From: Epilithonimonas caeni DSM 17710
GTDB lineage: Bacteria > Bacteroidota > Bacteroidia > Flavobacteriales > Weeksellaceae
DNA length: 64,000 bases
Assembly (NCBI RefSeq): GCF_000426465.1
Contig: NZ_AUFK01000019.1
Span: 124,001-188,000 of the forward strand
Direction: 5' to 3'
The stretch's first letter is position 1. Every line of letters starts with the position of its first letter. Under the pieces are notes generated by a model that was not told the DNA's origin, searched no databases, and saw nothing but the letters and a program-made list of their open reading frames with translations. Made by a program: the position numbers and the translations under genes. Below, one piece after another: positions 27,636-35,786 of the stretch.

Positions 27636-29555
27636 CTATCTAAGTTTTCTATTGATCACCCTATCCATATAATCCTGATACCAGGCTTTTGTCTTTTCGA
27701 TTCCCAGTTTCTGTTCAGTGTTCAGGTTTTCACTCAAAATATTGTTGGATAATGCCAAATCCGATTTGACATACATTCCCGTCACCTCTTTTCCATTAAA
27801 GATATAAATATAGTTCCCGATAATCATCTGCTCGTTGATCGCATCCGAATTCACAATCATATAATCTTCATTCCTGTCTGACAACAAACTTCTACCCCAG
27901 CTTCGGATTTTTTTGTTGTAACCAAGTAGATCTGCCAAAGTCGGATAAATATCGATCTGTTGGGCGAATCTATCATCAATACCTTTTAAGTTATATTTTG
28001 GATTGGGAGAGAAAAACAATAACGGAATAGCGAAACGGTTCATCGCTTTTTGATATTCGGGATAATTGATCTGATTGGTATGGTCAGCCGTGAGCACAAA
28101 AATCGTACTCTGATACCAAGGTTGTTTTCTGGCCGTCTCAAAGAATTTTTTCAAAGCATGATCTGTATACTGAATCGGTTCGTGGATCTGCAAAGTTCCT
28201 TTTTTAAATTTTCCATTGTATTTCTCCGGAATCTTGAATGGGTCGTGAGAAGATGCCGAAAATAACGTTGACATAAAAGGTTGCTTCTTCCCAATATTCT
28301 TTGCAAAATATTGAAAAAACGGTTCATCCCAAATCGCCCAAATGCCATCAAAATCTTCATCTTTATTATATTCGGTTTTACCGAAGTAATGTTTGAAACC
28401 CAAGATATTTCCAAATCCCTGAAATCCCATCGAGCCATTCGGTGCGCCGTGATAAAAGCTCGTATCATAACCCATATCATTACAAACCGAAACAATGGAT
28501 TGGATTTTCTGATTGGAATATGGCGAACTTGTAAAAGCATCTGTCAGACTCGGGATCCCTGCCAAGACGGAACTCATTCCGTGGATAGATTGTCGTCCAT
28601 TGGCAAAGGCATTGGTAAAGATCAAACTTTGATCGGCAAGACTATCTAAAAATGGTGTGTAAGAAACAAAACCTTTAATATTATTTTGTTTGTTGAATGC
28701 GCCGGAATACTCTTTCCCGAAACTTTCCAGAATGAAAATAACGACATTTGGTTTTGAGTCCACTTTGCGATTGTACAATTTATAAGGCTTAATTTCTTGA
28801 TCAATGAATTTCTTATCAACAAAATGGACGAGTTTGAAATTATTAGTTCCAATTGTCCTGAAAAATGAAAAAACGCTATTCAGAACAACATTTGCCTGAA
28901 GCGGGTTACTCACATGCTTATTCGCATCAACCAAATTGATCGGTCTTGTAGAATGCTTGAAATCTCCCCGGATCCCGCCAACAACCAAAGTCGCAACCAA
29001 ACATAAACTAATGATTGATGAAACGAAATAAACAATGAGATTCTTAGGTTTTTCATCTTTAATTGCCACTTTTTTATAAAGAAGAATCCAAATAAACAAA
29101 AGCACAACAAAAGAAACGATGACAAACGGATGCTGTAAAACCGCATTCCAAAAAATCCTGTCAAGATTATTCTCATTTTTCCCAACTTCAATAGCAGCAG
29201 AAGTCAATCTTGCCTGGCTGAATCTGTAATAGATAATATCTCCAAAATTGAAAGCATAAGTAATCCCATTAGTGATGAAATACCAATAGAATAGGAATTT
29301 TTGATAGTTTTGTTTTGTGTTGATAACCAACGGAATCATACTTAACAAAATGAAAACCGCATTCACATACAAAATCGCAGTTGTATCAAATGCAGTTCCG
29401 TAATAGGACAATTTGAAATATTCTGATATTCCATGTATTTTTATCAAGTTTTTATTGAAAACCCAAAATAATAATCTTGCTATCTGATAAAAGGAAAAAG
29501 CCAGAAAAAGTCTGTAAATCAAGGCAAACAATTCCTGCCCTCTTAAATTCTTCAT
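27636..29555 (-). CDS. LtaS/MdoB-like membrane sulfatase-fold transferase
   Basis: 639 residues. Five membrane segments occupy about residues 10-200; a periplasmic alkaline-phosphatase-fold domain follows. Metal and nucleophile motifs: VIFILESFGKEYSG, the ANGRQSIHGMSS segment with Ser where many LtaS enzymes have Thr, FYHGAPNGSMGF, and LTADHTN. In Gram-positive bacteria the family polymerises lipoteichoic acid; in Gram-negative bacteria relatives move phosphoglycerol or phosphoethanolamine to glycans. The latter kind of role is more likely here. It diverges from phosphatidylserine synthase, a link to phospholipid head groups. Confidence 0.87.
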   Translation of the reverse strand: MKNLRGQELFALIYRLFLAFSFYQIARLLFWVFNKNLIKIHGISEYFKLSYYGTAFDTTAILYVNAVFILLSMIPLVINTKQNYQKFLFYWYFITNGITYAFNFGDIIYYRFSQARLTSAAIEVGKNENNLDRIFWNAVLQHPFVIVSFVVLLFIWILLYKKVAIKDEKPKNLIVYFVSSIISLCLVATLVVGGIRGDFKHSTRPINLVDANKHVSNPLQANVVLNSVFSFFRTIGTNNFKLVHFVDKKFIDQEIKPYKLYNRKVDSKPNVVIFILESFGKEYSGAFNKQNNIKGFVSYTPFLDSLADQSLIFTNAFANGRQSIHGMSSVLAGIPSLTDAFTSSPYSNQKIQSIVSVCNDMGYDTSFYHGAPNGSMGFQGFGNILGFKHYFGKTEYNKDEDFDGIWAIWDEPFFQYFAKNIGKKQPFMSTLFSASSHDPFKIPEKYNGKFKKGTLQIHEPIQYTDHALKKFFETARKQPWYQSTIFVLTADHTNQINYPEYQKAMNRFAIPLLFFSPNPKYNLKGIDDRFAQQIDIYPTLADLLGYNKKIRSWGRSLLSDRNEDYMIVNSDAINEQMIIGNYIYIFNGKEVTGMYVKSDLALSNNILSENLNTEQKLGIEKTKAWYQDYMDRVINRKLR

Positions 29556-29559
29556 TTTG

Positions 29560-29567
29560 CAAAATTA
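29560..29567 (-). promoter_or_regulatory. -7 element directly before the LtaS-like gene
   Basis: TAATTTTG on the minus strand ends five bases before the ATG, so the transcript would begin at or next to the start codon. No well-spaced TTG is present. Confidence 0.45.
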
Positions 29568-29659
29568 CAAAAAGATGGAAGTAGATGTGGGAAGATAGAA
29601 GTTTTTCCAAAGCACAAAAAACATCCAGCATCCAACTTCGAGCTTCCAACAAAAAAACT

Positions 29660-29667
29660 TATTTTTG
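29660..29667 (+). promoter_or_regulatory. -7 element directly before pssA
   Basis: TATTTTTG ends four bases before the ATG at 29672. This excludes the upstream in-frame start at 29585 and predicts a leaderless or nearly leaderless mRNA. Confidence 0.5.
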
Positions 29668-29671
29668 TGAT

Positions 29672-30412
29672 ATGAACTTTATCAAGAATAACCTTGCCAA
29701 TGCTTTTACCTTAGGGAATCTTTTTTCCGGTTGTGTTGGTATCATTCATTTATTTCTAGGCGATTATCAGACAACTGCGATTTGCATTGTCATTTCTTTG
29801 GTCCTTGATTTCTTTGACGGTTTCATTGCGCGGGCATTGGGTTCCAGCAGTAATCTCGGTGGACAATTGGATTCTTTGGCAGATATGGTAAGTTTTGGAT
29901 TTTTGCCCGGTGTTGCGATGTATAAAATGTTTGAATATGAAATAGGAATTTGGGAATATCCTTCTTTTATAAAATATTTTGGACTACTGATAACACTTTT
30001 TTCTTGTCTCAGATTAGCGATTTTCAATCTGGATGAAGAGCAGAAATATTACTTCAAAGGACTCAATACCCCGAGTAACACGATTTTAATTTTTGGAATT
30101 TACTATTTAACACAAGTTCCCTTACCAGGAAATTTAGAATTTTTATTTGGTGAAAATTTGACTAATATTCATTTTTTTCCATCACTTCCATTTTTGATTT
30201 TAATAACCATTTTAAGTTCATGGCTTTTAATCTCGCCAATCAAAATGATTGCGATGAAATTCAAATCAAAACAATTAAAAGACAATTATCCAAAAATAGC
30301 TTTATTAATTGGTGGAATTTTGATTTTATTAATTTTTAAAACAGTCGGAATTCCTTTAGTAATTATATATTATATCTTAATTTCATTAATATTCCAAAAA
30401 CAACTAAAATAA
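29672..30412 (+). CDS. pssA: CDP-diacylglycerol--serine O-phosphatidyltransferase
   Basis: 246 residues from the ATG at 29672; an upstream in-frame ATG at 29585 would add a stretch without family similarity. About seven membrane segments. The CDP-alcohol phosphotransferase motif is complete: D-G, A-R, G and two D in FFDGFIARALGSSSNLGGQL followed by DSLAD. The enzyme makes phosphatidylserine, precursor of phosphatidylethanolamine, in the inner membrane. Confidence 0.93.
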   Translation: MNFIKNNLANAFTLGNLFSGCVGIIHLFLGDYQTTAICIVISLVLDFFDGFIARALGSSSNLGGQLDSLADMVSFGFLPGVAMYKMFEYEIGIWEYPSFIKYFGLLITLFSCLRLAIFNLDEEQKYYFKGLNTPSNTILIFGIYYLTQVPLPGNLEFLFGENLTNIHFFPSLPFLILITILSSWLLISPIKMIAMKFKSKQLKDNYPKIALLIGGILILLIFKTVGIPLVIIYYILISLIFQKQLK

Positions 30413-30496
30413 TTATGAGTTTTGAATTAAAAGTTAAAATTCATCTTAATACAAAAAAACTCATCATTCATAACTAATAATTTATAACTATAAGAA

Positions 30497-31261
30497 ATGA
30501 ACCTTAAACTCCATAAACCACTTTGTGTTTTCGATTTGGAAACCACCGGAACCAATATCGGAAAAGACAGAATCGTAGAAATTTGTATTCTGAAAGTCAA
30601 TCCGGACGCTTCCCGAGAAAGTAAAACATGGAAAGTGAATCCCGAAATGCCAATCCCAAAAGAATCTTCCGCAATCCACGGAATCTATGATGAAGATGTC
30701 GCAGAAGCACCAACTTTCCGTGAAATTGCGCCCAAAGTAATGGCGATGATCAAGGATTCAGATCTGGGAGGATTCAATTCAAATAGATTTGACATTCCTG
30801 TTCTGGCGGAGGAAATGTTGAGAGCAGATGTAGATTTTGACCTTAGCAAACATCGCTTTGTAGATGCCCAAACGATTTTCTTCAAAAAAGAACCGAGAAA
30901 TCTTGGCGCCGCTTATCAATTCTATTGCGGAAAAACTTTGGAAAATGCGCATTCTGCAGAAGCCGACGTAATGGCAACCTTCGAAGTTCTGGACGCACAG
31001 GTTGGAAAATATGAAGATGTTCCAAACGAAATTGCTGAGTTAAGTGATTTTTCTTCTCAGAACAGATTTGCGGACTTAGCTGGAATGATTCATTTTAATG
31101 AAAAAGAACAAGAGGTTTTTGCTTTCGGAAAATACAAAGGTCAAGTTGTGAAAGAAGTTTTTCAAAAAGATTTGGGTTATTACGGCTGGCTTCAAAGCGC
31201 AGACTTCCCACTTTACACTAAAAAGATCTTTACAAAAATCCAGTTGAAGTCCCGCTTCTAA
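30497..31261 (+). CDS. 3'-5' exonuclease, DnaQ family
   Basis: 254 residues. DEDD motifs: Exo I in VFDLETTGTNIGKDRIVE (residues about 10-27), Exo II in GGFNSNRFDIPVL, and Exo III with His and Asp in AHSAEADVMAT. The C-terminal part (about 195-254) holds FGKYKGQVVKEV, an accessory domain common in Bacteroidota exonucleases. It resembles the epsilon proofreading subunit but a stand-alone repair exonuclease cannot be excluded. Starts 84 bp after pssA. Confidence 0.88.
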   Translation: MNLKLHKPLCVFDLETTGTNIGKDRIVEICILKVNPDASRESKTWKVNPEMPIPKESSAIHGIYDEDVAEAPTFREIAPKVMAMIKDSDLGGFNSNRFDIPVLAEEMLRADVDFDLSKHRFVDAQTIFFKKEPRNLGAAYQFYCGKTLENAHSAEADVMATFEVLDAQVGKYEDVPNEIAELSDFSSQNRFADLAGMIHFNEKEQEVFAFGKYKGQVVKEVFQKDLGYYGWLQSADFPLYTKKIFTKIQLKSRF

Positions 31262-31350
31262 TTAAATTAACAATGTGAAAATCTAACAATCTACCAATTT
31301 GGAATTATGGATTGTTACGTTGTTAGATTGATAAATTTTACATTAATATT

Positions 31351-31959
31351 ATGAAAATAATCTGCATAGGAAGAAACTACAGCGAGCACGCAAAAGAACT
31401 GGGAAATGAAGTTCCCGAAGACCCGGTAATCTTTATGAAACCTGATACCGCTATCTTGAAAAAAGGTTCTGATTTTTATATTCCCGAATTCTCTGATGAT
31501 GTTCACTATGAATTGGAAGTTGTTCTGAAAATCTCAAAAGGCGGAAAATATATCCAGAAAGAAAATGCGGGAAAACATTATGACGAAATAGGTCTCGGCA
31601 TCGATTTTACAGCAAGAGATCTACAGTCCAAATTAAAGGATAAAGGTTTGCCTTGGGAGTTGGCAAAAGGCTTTGATGGTTCGGCTGTAGTCTCGGATTT
31701 TGTTTCAAAAGAAAATTATGATTTGCAGAATATCAATTTTTCTCTGACAAAAAACAACGAACAGGTTCAGAATGGAAATACAAAAGATATGATCTTCAGT
31801 TTTGATGATATTATTGCTTTTGCTTCTCAGTATTTTACCTTGAGAGTCGGCGATCTGATTTTCACCGGAACGCCAAAAGGTGTTGGAAAAGTTTCTGAGA
31901 ATGATTTGCTGGAAGCTTTCCTCGAAAACAACAAATTGTTTTCTCTGAAAATCCAGTAA
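31351..31959 (+). CDS. fumarylacetoacetate hydrolase family protein
   Basis: 202 residues, the length of small FAH enzymes such as acylpyruvases or oxaloacetate tautomerases. Contains DPVIFMKPDTA, metal-binding glutamates in HYELEVVL, and the core GIDFTARDLQ with KGLPWELAKGFDGSAVVS, ending VGDLIFTGTPKGVGKV. It should act on a short 2,4-diketo acid or related metabolite in the cytoplasm. Exact substrate is not readable. Confidence 0.87.
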   Translation: MKIICIGRNYSEHAKELGNEVPEDPVIFMKPDTAILKKGSDFYIPEFSDDVHYELEVVLKISKGGKYIQKENAGKHYDEIGLGIDFTARDLQSKLKDKGLPWELAKGFDGSAVVSDFVSKENYDLQNINFSLTKNNEQVQNGNTKDMIFSFDDIIAFASQYFTLRVGDLIFTGTPKGVGKVSENDLLEAFLENNKLFSLKIQ

Positions 31960-32048
31960 CTTTTCATGTATTTATATCATACTTCGAAATATGAAAGTGG
32001 CTAAGTTTTTGCTCTTATATAATTAGAAATACTATAAACCTTGAGATT

Positions 32049-32492
32049 ATGAAAAAAATTATTTTACCCGTAGATTTCTCCGACAGCTCCGACAAATTGG
32101 TAGATTATGCTGTAAGTTTTGCAAAAGATGTAAATGCAGAGATCGCTTTGATTCACGTTGCTGCTACAGATATTGGTTTTGTGATTGGAGATATGGGCTT
32201 CCAGTATTTTCCGGAAGTGGAAGAAAATGAAATCAAATACGAATTGAAGGAGCTCAACAAACTTGAGCAAAGAGTGATCTCTCAAGGTGTAAACTGTACT
32301 CACATTCTAAAACAAGGCGTTGCTGGCGATACAATCTTAGAATATTCTGACGAAAAAAAAGCTGATTACATTGTGGTTGGTTCCCACGGCAGAAGCGGTG
32401 TCTATGATGTTTTCATCGGCAGTTTGACCAAAGAAATCACCAGAAAATCAAAGATCCCTGTTTTGGTTGTTCCTTGTCATGATGAAGAATAA
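32049..32492 (+). CDS. universal stress protein
   Basis: 147 residues, one UspA domain. It starts with KKIILPVDFSDSS and carries the ATP-binding glycine motif VVGSHGRSGVYDVFIGSLT near the C-terminus, so it belongs to the ATP-binding group. Such proteins accumulate under starvation or redox stress. Monocistronic, ended by a strong terminator. Confidence 0.92.
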   Translation: MKKIILPVDFSDSSDKLVDYAVSFAKDVNAEIALIHVAATDIGFVIGDMGFQYFPEVEENEIKYELKELNKLEQRVISQGVNCTHILKQGVAGDTILEYSDEKKADYIVVGSHGRSGVYDVFIGSLTKEITRKSKIPVLVVPCHDEE

Positions 32493-32542
32493 TATGTTGG
32501 GAAATAGGGTCAAAAATAATTATTCAAGATCTAAAAAAAATA

Positions 32543-32582
32543 AAAGAACCCGTCTCGTTGCAATAACAAGACGGGTTTTTTA
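32543..32582. terminator. bidirectional terminator
   Basis: 13-bp stem from AACCCGTCTCGTT to AACAAGACGGGTT (one mismatch) with a 5-nt loop; A-rich on the left, T-rich on the right. It ends the universal stress gene and the convergent small membrane-protein gene. Confidence 0.88.
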
Positions 32583-32600
32583 TAAATATAATCAATTTAT

Positions 32601-32834
32601 TTAACCTTCGTTTTTGTAGATCTTTGGGTCGTAATAAGGGTGTTTCCCTTCTGTTGGAGAATGATAATCTTTATCTTTCTGTGCGCCTAATGTGACTACC
32701 AGAATATAGCACCAATAGCAGAAAAATCCTGAAGCTACCAGGAATAAAATCCAATTCAAAACATTAGCAGTAAGGTCAAAAAAACCGAAAGACCATTTGA
32801 ATGCTGCACTTAATGCTAACCAGAAAGATGTCAT
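32601..32834 (-). CDS. small two-segment membrane protein (DUF6341-like)
   Basis: 77 residues. Hydrophobic segments cover about residues 1-20 and 25-48 (LNWILFLVASGFFCYWCYIL), followed by a polar C-terminus with SPTEGKHPYYDPKIYKN. It resembles a short Bacteroidota family that I recall as DUF6341, usually beside a DUF6427 protein, as here. It diverges from that gene with overlapping promoters. Function unknown. Confidence 0.7.
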   Translation of the reverse strand: MTSFWLALSAAFKWSFGFFDLTANVLNWILFLVASGFFCYWCYILVVTLGAQKDKDYHSPTEGKHPYYDPKIYKNEG

Positions 32835-32852
32835 ATTTTTCTTTTTTTAAAT

Positions 32853-32870
32853 TAACTTTGCACAAATTTA
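32853..32870. promoter_or_regulatory. overlapping divergent -7 elements
   Basis: TAACTTTG (plus strand, 32853-32860) and TAAATTTG (minus strand, 32870-32863) lie two bases apart in the 42-bp space between two divergent membrane-protein genes. Simultaneous use by two polymerases is sterically impossible. Confidence 0.55.
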
Positions 32871-32876
32871 TAAAAA

Positions 32877-33776
32877 ATGTTTCGATTACTTTCTAAAGAA
32901 AGCAATATTTTTTCGGTTCCGGTCTATATCGGTTTTTTATTTCTAATATTCCTGTCACTTAATTTATTAGATTTCAAATATATAGATATATTTCCAGCGA
33001 TAATTACATTTACGGGAATCAGTTTGGGATATTTTTTATTCAATGCGATTGCGCTTAATCAATTTTCGCATCTTCCGCTTTTCCTCTACACAGTTTTTGT
33101 GGCTTCATTTTATGATGGAACTATTGAGTTGGGGCTAGCATTTACTTTTCTGATGAGCTCTATTCTATTATTGATCTTAACTAGTCAAAATGACCAATTG
33201 AGAAAAAGTTCTTTTATGCTTGTAGGCTCTATCCTGGCCTTCAATTATTTGGTTTTTCCACCAAGCTGGCCAATGGGTGTTTTTGTAATTTTTCATATTA
33301 TCGGAACCTCAGGAAGAATCGGGCTTAATCTTTTCAGACTATTATTTGGAGTTATTTTAATCGTACTGAGTTATTTCGGATTGATGTATCTCATCCATTA
33401 TACAACTTGGGACAAGGCTTATTTGCCTTTTTATGGGAAATTCGAGGCTTTGGATTCTTATTATCCGTTGTATATCCTGGGTCCGATTGGTTTGATGCTA
33501 CTCTACTCTATTTCCGACCATTTCAAACATTACAATGAGAAAAGCCCGATCAGCCGATACAAATACACATTTGTTCTCGTATTTTCTCTTGCCCAATTGA
33601 TAACGATTATTTTCTATATGGGAACGCACTACGAATATCTGTTACTCCTAGCGTTGCCTTCAAGCATTATTATCAGTAGGATGTTACGTTTTCTCCCAAA
33701 ATATTGGATGCAGGAACTGGGACTTTGGGTCATTGTCTTTACGCTTGCAATCTTTAAAATCGTTAATTTTGTATAA
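32877..33776 (+). CDS. polytopic membrane protein (DUF6427-like)
   Basis: 299 residues with about nine hydrophobic segments and hardly any soluble domain. It begins MFRLLSKESNIFSVPVYIGF. The layout, and the partner small protein, fit the Bacteroidota family I recall as DUF6427; the name is from memory. No catalytic motif is visible. The stop codon lies 19 bp before the DUF3109 gene, so the two may be cotranscribed. Confidence 0.7.
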   Translation: MFRLLSKESNIFSVPVYIGFLFLIFLSLNLLDFKYIDIFPAIITFTGISLGYFLFNAIALNQFSHLPLFLYTVFVASFYDGTIELGLAFTFLMSSILLLILTSQNDQLRKSSFMLVGSILAFNYLVFPPSWPMGVFVIFHIIGTSGRIGLNLFRLLFGVILIVLSYFGLMYLIHYTTWDKAYLPFYGKFEALDSYYPLYILGPIGLMLLYSISDHFKHYNEKSPISRYKYTFVLVFSLAQLITIIFYMGTHYEYLLLLALPSSIIISRMLRFLPKYWMQELGLWVIVFTLAIFKIVNFV

Positions 33777-33795
33777 AATTTAAAATGGATGTCGA

Positions 33796-34380
33796 ATGAT
33801 TCAGATAGATGATAAATTAATTTCAGAAGATGTTTTCGCAGAGAGTTTTGTCTGCAATCTTTCCAAATGCAAAGGTGTATGCTGTGTTGACGGCGATACC
33901 GGAGCACCTCTTGACAAGGATGAATTACCCATATTGGATGAAATTTTCCCAAAAATAAGATCTTATCTAAGACCAGAAGGTGTAAAAGCTATCGAAGAGC
34001 AAGGTACTTGGGTAGTTGACCCTTATGACGGTGGTTATGTAACGACCTTGGTGAACGGAAGCGAATGTGCCTATGTGATTTTTGATGAAAAAGGAACTAC
34101 AAAATGTGGCATCGAAAAAGCCTATGAAGATGGCGTTGTAGATTGGAAAAAACCAATTTCCTGTCATCTCTATCCAATTCGTGTGAACGAGTACAAAACC
34201 TTTGTGGCACTTAACTATCATGAATGGGAAATCTGTAATGATGCCTGTACCTTGGGGAAAGAACTACAGGTCAGAATTTATCAATTTCTAAAAGAACCTC
34301 TCATTCGAAAATATGGCGAAGCTTTTTACAATACGCTTTGTGAAGCTGCGGAAGAATGGGAAAAAGAATATAATTCTTAA
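33796..34380 (+). CDS. DUF3109 family cysteine-rich protein
   Basis: 194 residues. The N-terminus has the cluster CNLSKCKGVCC, and further cysteines occur in CGIEKAYEDG, SCHLYPIRV and CNDACTLGKE. The spacing resembles YkgJ-type zinc- or iron-cluster-binding domains. The family is common in Bacteroidota, cytoplasmic, without established function. It follows the DUF6427-like gene closely. Confidence 0.88.
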   Translation: MIQIDDKLISEDVFAESFVCNLSKCKGVCCVDGDTGAPLDKDELPILDEIFPKIRSYLRPEGVKAIEEQGTWVVDPYDGGYVTTLVNGSECAYVIFDEKGTTKCGIEKAYEDGVVDWKKPISCHLYPIRVNEYKTFVALNYHEWEICNDACTLGKELQVRIYQFLKEPLIRKYGEAFYNTLCEAAEEWEKEYNS

Positions 34381-34434
34381 ATAAGATTTGAGATTCGAGA
34401 CACTGGATTCGAGACTTTAATTTTAATATATTTC

Positions 34435-34472
34435 ACAAAAAAGGATTCAAAATTATTTGAATCCTTTTTTTT
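34435..34472. terminator. bidirectional terminator
   Basis: 14-bp stem AAAAAAGGATTCAA / TTGAATCCTTTTTT with a 6-nt loop between two convergent genes. Confidence 0.88.
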
Positions 34473-34490
34473 ATTTGTTTCTAAATTCAA

Positions 34491-35129
34491 TTATTTAAAT
34501 TCATCATCAGAAACCGGCTGATTGATTATGATGTCAGAATTTTTCACTGTAACTTGTTGTCCGGCAGCATCGATAGACATTTCTTCTACAAACTTGATCC
34601 CATCCACATCAGTATATTTAGAAATAATCATTGTTCCTTTGTCGCCTTCTGTTTTCCAAAGCAAATTGGTTTTTGCATCAAAATAATATTTGCTGTCATC
34701 AGAAGACAAAACGATGTAATCTTTACCATCGATCTGTTTTTTCTCAACAGTTTTGATTTTTTCGGGATTCATTCCAAGTGCGTCCATTATTTTTGCGTCT
34801 TTCAATTTTGCAACTTGGTCAGCCGGAAAATCCATTTTTTGACCCATTTGGTTCGCAAAGCCTTTTTCTCCATCAAAAATCTGCGACATCTCCTGTCCCA
34901 TCATACTTTGAGTAGATTTGAATTTGTTGTCCTTCTTCACCGTTTTCCCTTCCATTTCCATTCCCATCACGCTGATGGTATTTTTCATAGAAAGCGTTTT
35001 TACAGACTCCAGCTTTTGTTTTCCTCCAAGCGCAGTAATATAATTATCAATCACTTGCTTTGCTGTTTGAGCAGACATATTTGCCACTGTCGCAACAGAA
35101 AAAGCAAATGTTAAGATCAATTTTTTCAT
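34491..35129 (-). CDS. secreted LolA-like / outer-membrane-lipoprotein-sorting-like protein
   Basis: 212 residues with a signal peptide ending MSAQ at about residue 21. The mature protein starts with an amphipathic helix (AKQVIDNYITALGGKQKLE) followed by repeated short beta strands, as in LolA/LolB-like folds. Such proteins bind lipid or lipoprotein acyl chains in the periplasm, but this group is often unrelated to true lipoprotein sorting. Function is inferred from fold pattern only. Confidence 0.7.
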   Translation of the reverse strand: MKKLILTFAFSVATVANMSAQTAKQVIDNYITALGGKQKLESVKTLSMKNTISVMGMEMEGKTVKKDNKFKSTQSMMGQEMSQIFDGEKGFANQMGQKMDFPADQVAKLKDAKIMDALGMNPEKIKTVEKKQIDGKDYIVLSSDDSKYYFDAKTNLLWKTEGDKGTMIISKYTDVDGIKFVEEMSIDAAGQQVTVKNSDIIINQPVSDDEFK

Positions 35130-35213
35130 TTTAATTTTTTATTTTATATGAACGAATATAGTGAAATTCACTGAATAATATTTTTCTGTTAGTTCGCATC
35201 CAAATATTTTTGT

Positions 35214-35252
35214 TACAAAAAATAAAAACAACTTCGGAATTTGAAGTTGTTT
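35214..35252 (-). terminator. terminator of the 22-residue-repeat gene
   Basis: 10-bp stem AAACAACTTC / GAAGTTGTTT, followed on the minus strand by TTATTTTTTG. Confidence 0.75.
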
Positions 35253-35272
35253 ATTGATTGACACAAAAGCTA

Positions 35273-35653
35273 TTAATCTTTCTTTTTGATGTCGTCTTTT
35301 ACGTCTTTATAAGTGTCACTTACTGCATTAGCACCTTTTTTGGCTGTTTTACCAGTCCATTTTGCAGCATTCTTTACGCCTTTTTTGGTTGCTTTTGCTC
35401 CTTTTGTAGCTGTTTTCCCAGTCCATTCTGCACCATCTTTTACACCTTCTGCAGTTGCTTTCGCTCCTTTTTCAGCAGTTTTTCCGGTCCATTTCGCAGC
35501 ATCTTTCACGCCTTCTCCCGTTGCTTTTGCACCTTTCTCCACTGCATTGCCAACCGTTTTTGCATCCTTTTTAACTTCCTGTTTTACAGTTTGGGCGTTC
35601 ATTGCTACAGCTACCAATACAATTGCTGACAATGACAAAATTCTTTTTTTCAT
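35273..35653 (-). CDS. exported protein with three 22-residue LEA-like repeats
   Basis: 126 residues. Signal peptide to about residue 20 (VAVAMNAQ). Residues 39-60, 61-82 and 83-104 are near-identical 22-residue units of the form xKGAKATxxGVKxxAxWTGK plus TA, followed by a truncated fourth unit. Lysine, alanine, glycine and threonine dominate. This resembles the amphipathic repeats of LEA or YtxH-like stress proteins. Periplasmic or surface location follows from the signal peptide. A protective or structural role is inferred. Confidence 0.72.
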   Translation of the reverse strand: MKKRILSLSAIVLVAVAMNAQTVKQEVKKDAKTVGNAVEKGAKATGEGVKDAAKWTGKTAEKGAKATAEGVKDGAEWTGKTATKGAKATKKGVKNAAKWTGKTAKKGANAVSDTYKDVKDDIKKKD

Positions 35654-35770
35654 TTTCTGAATGTTTTTAAAATTAACAATACAATATTAGCATAAAATAA
35701 GCCAAAAAATTCATTAAGACTTTAATTTTAAAAAATATTTTTTCCAGTTCTTTTCGATGAGGAAAAATAA

Positions 35771-35778
35771 TATTTTTG
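35771..35778 (+). promoter_or_regulatory. -7 element deciding the GH25 start
   Basis: TATTTTTG lies inside the longer reading frame, eight bases before the ATG at 35787. It argues that the longer start at 35757 is not used. Confidence 0.5.
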
Positions 35779-35786
35779 CAAAACTT

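Noticed and set aside
29452-29652. 66-codon minus-strand ORF starting MLEARSWMLD
   Set aside because: It is made of a common intergenic spacer sequence and the start of the LtaS-like gene in another frame.
35258-35660. Two plus-strand ORFs of about 120 codons with repeated Phe/Ser/Cys or Ala/Pro/Phe pattern
   Set aside because: Both are antisense of the 22-residue-repeat gene; repeats in one frame generate open frames in others. The minus frame has a signal peptide and terminator.
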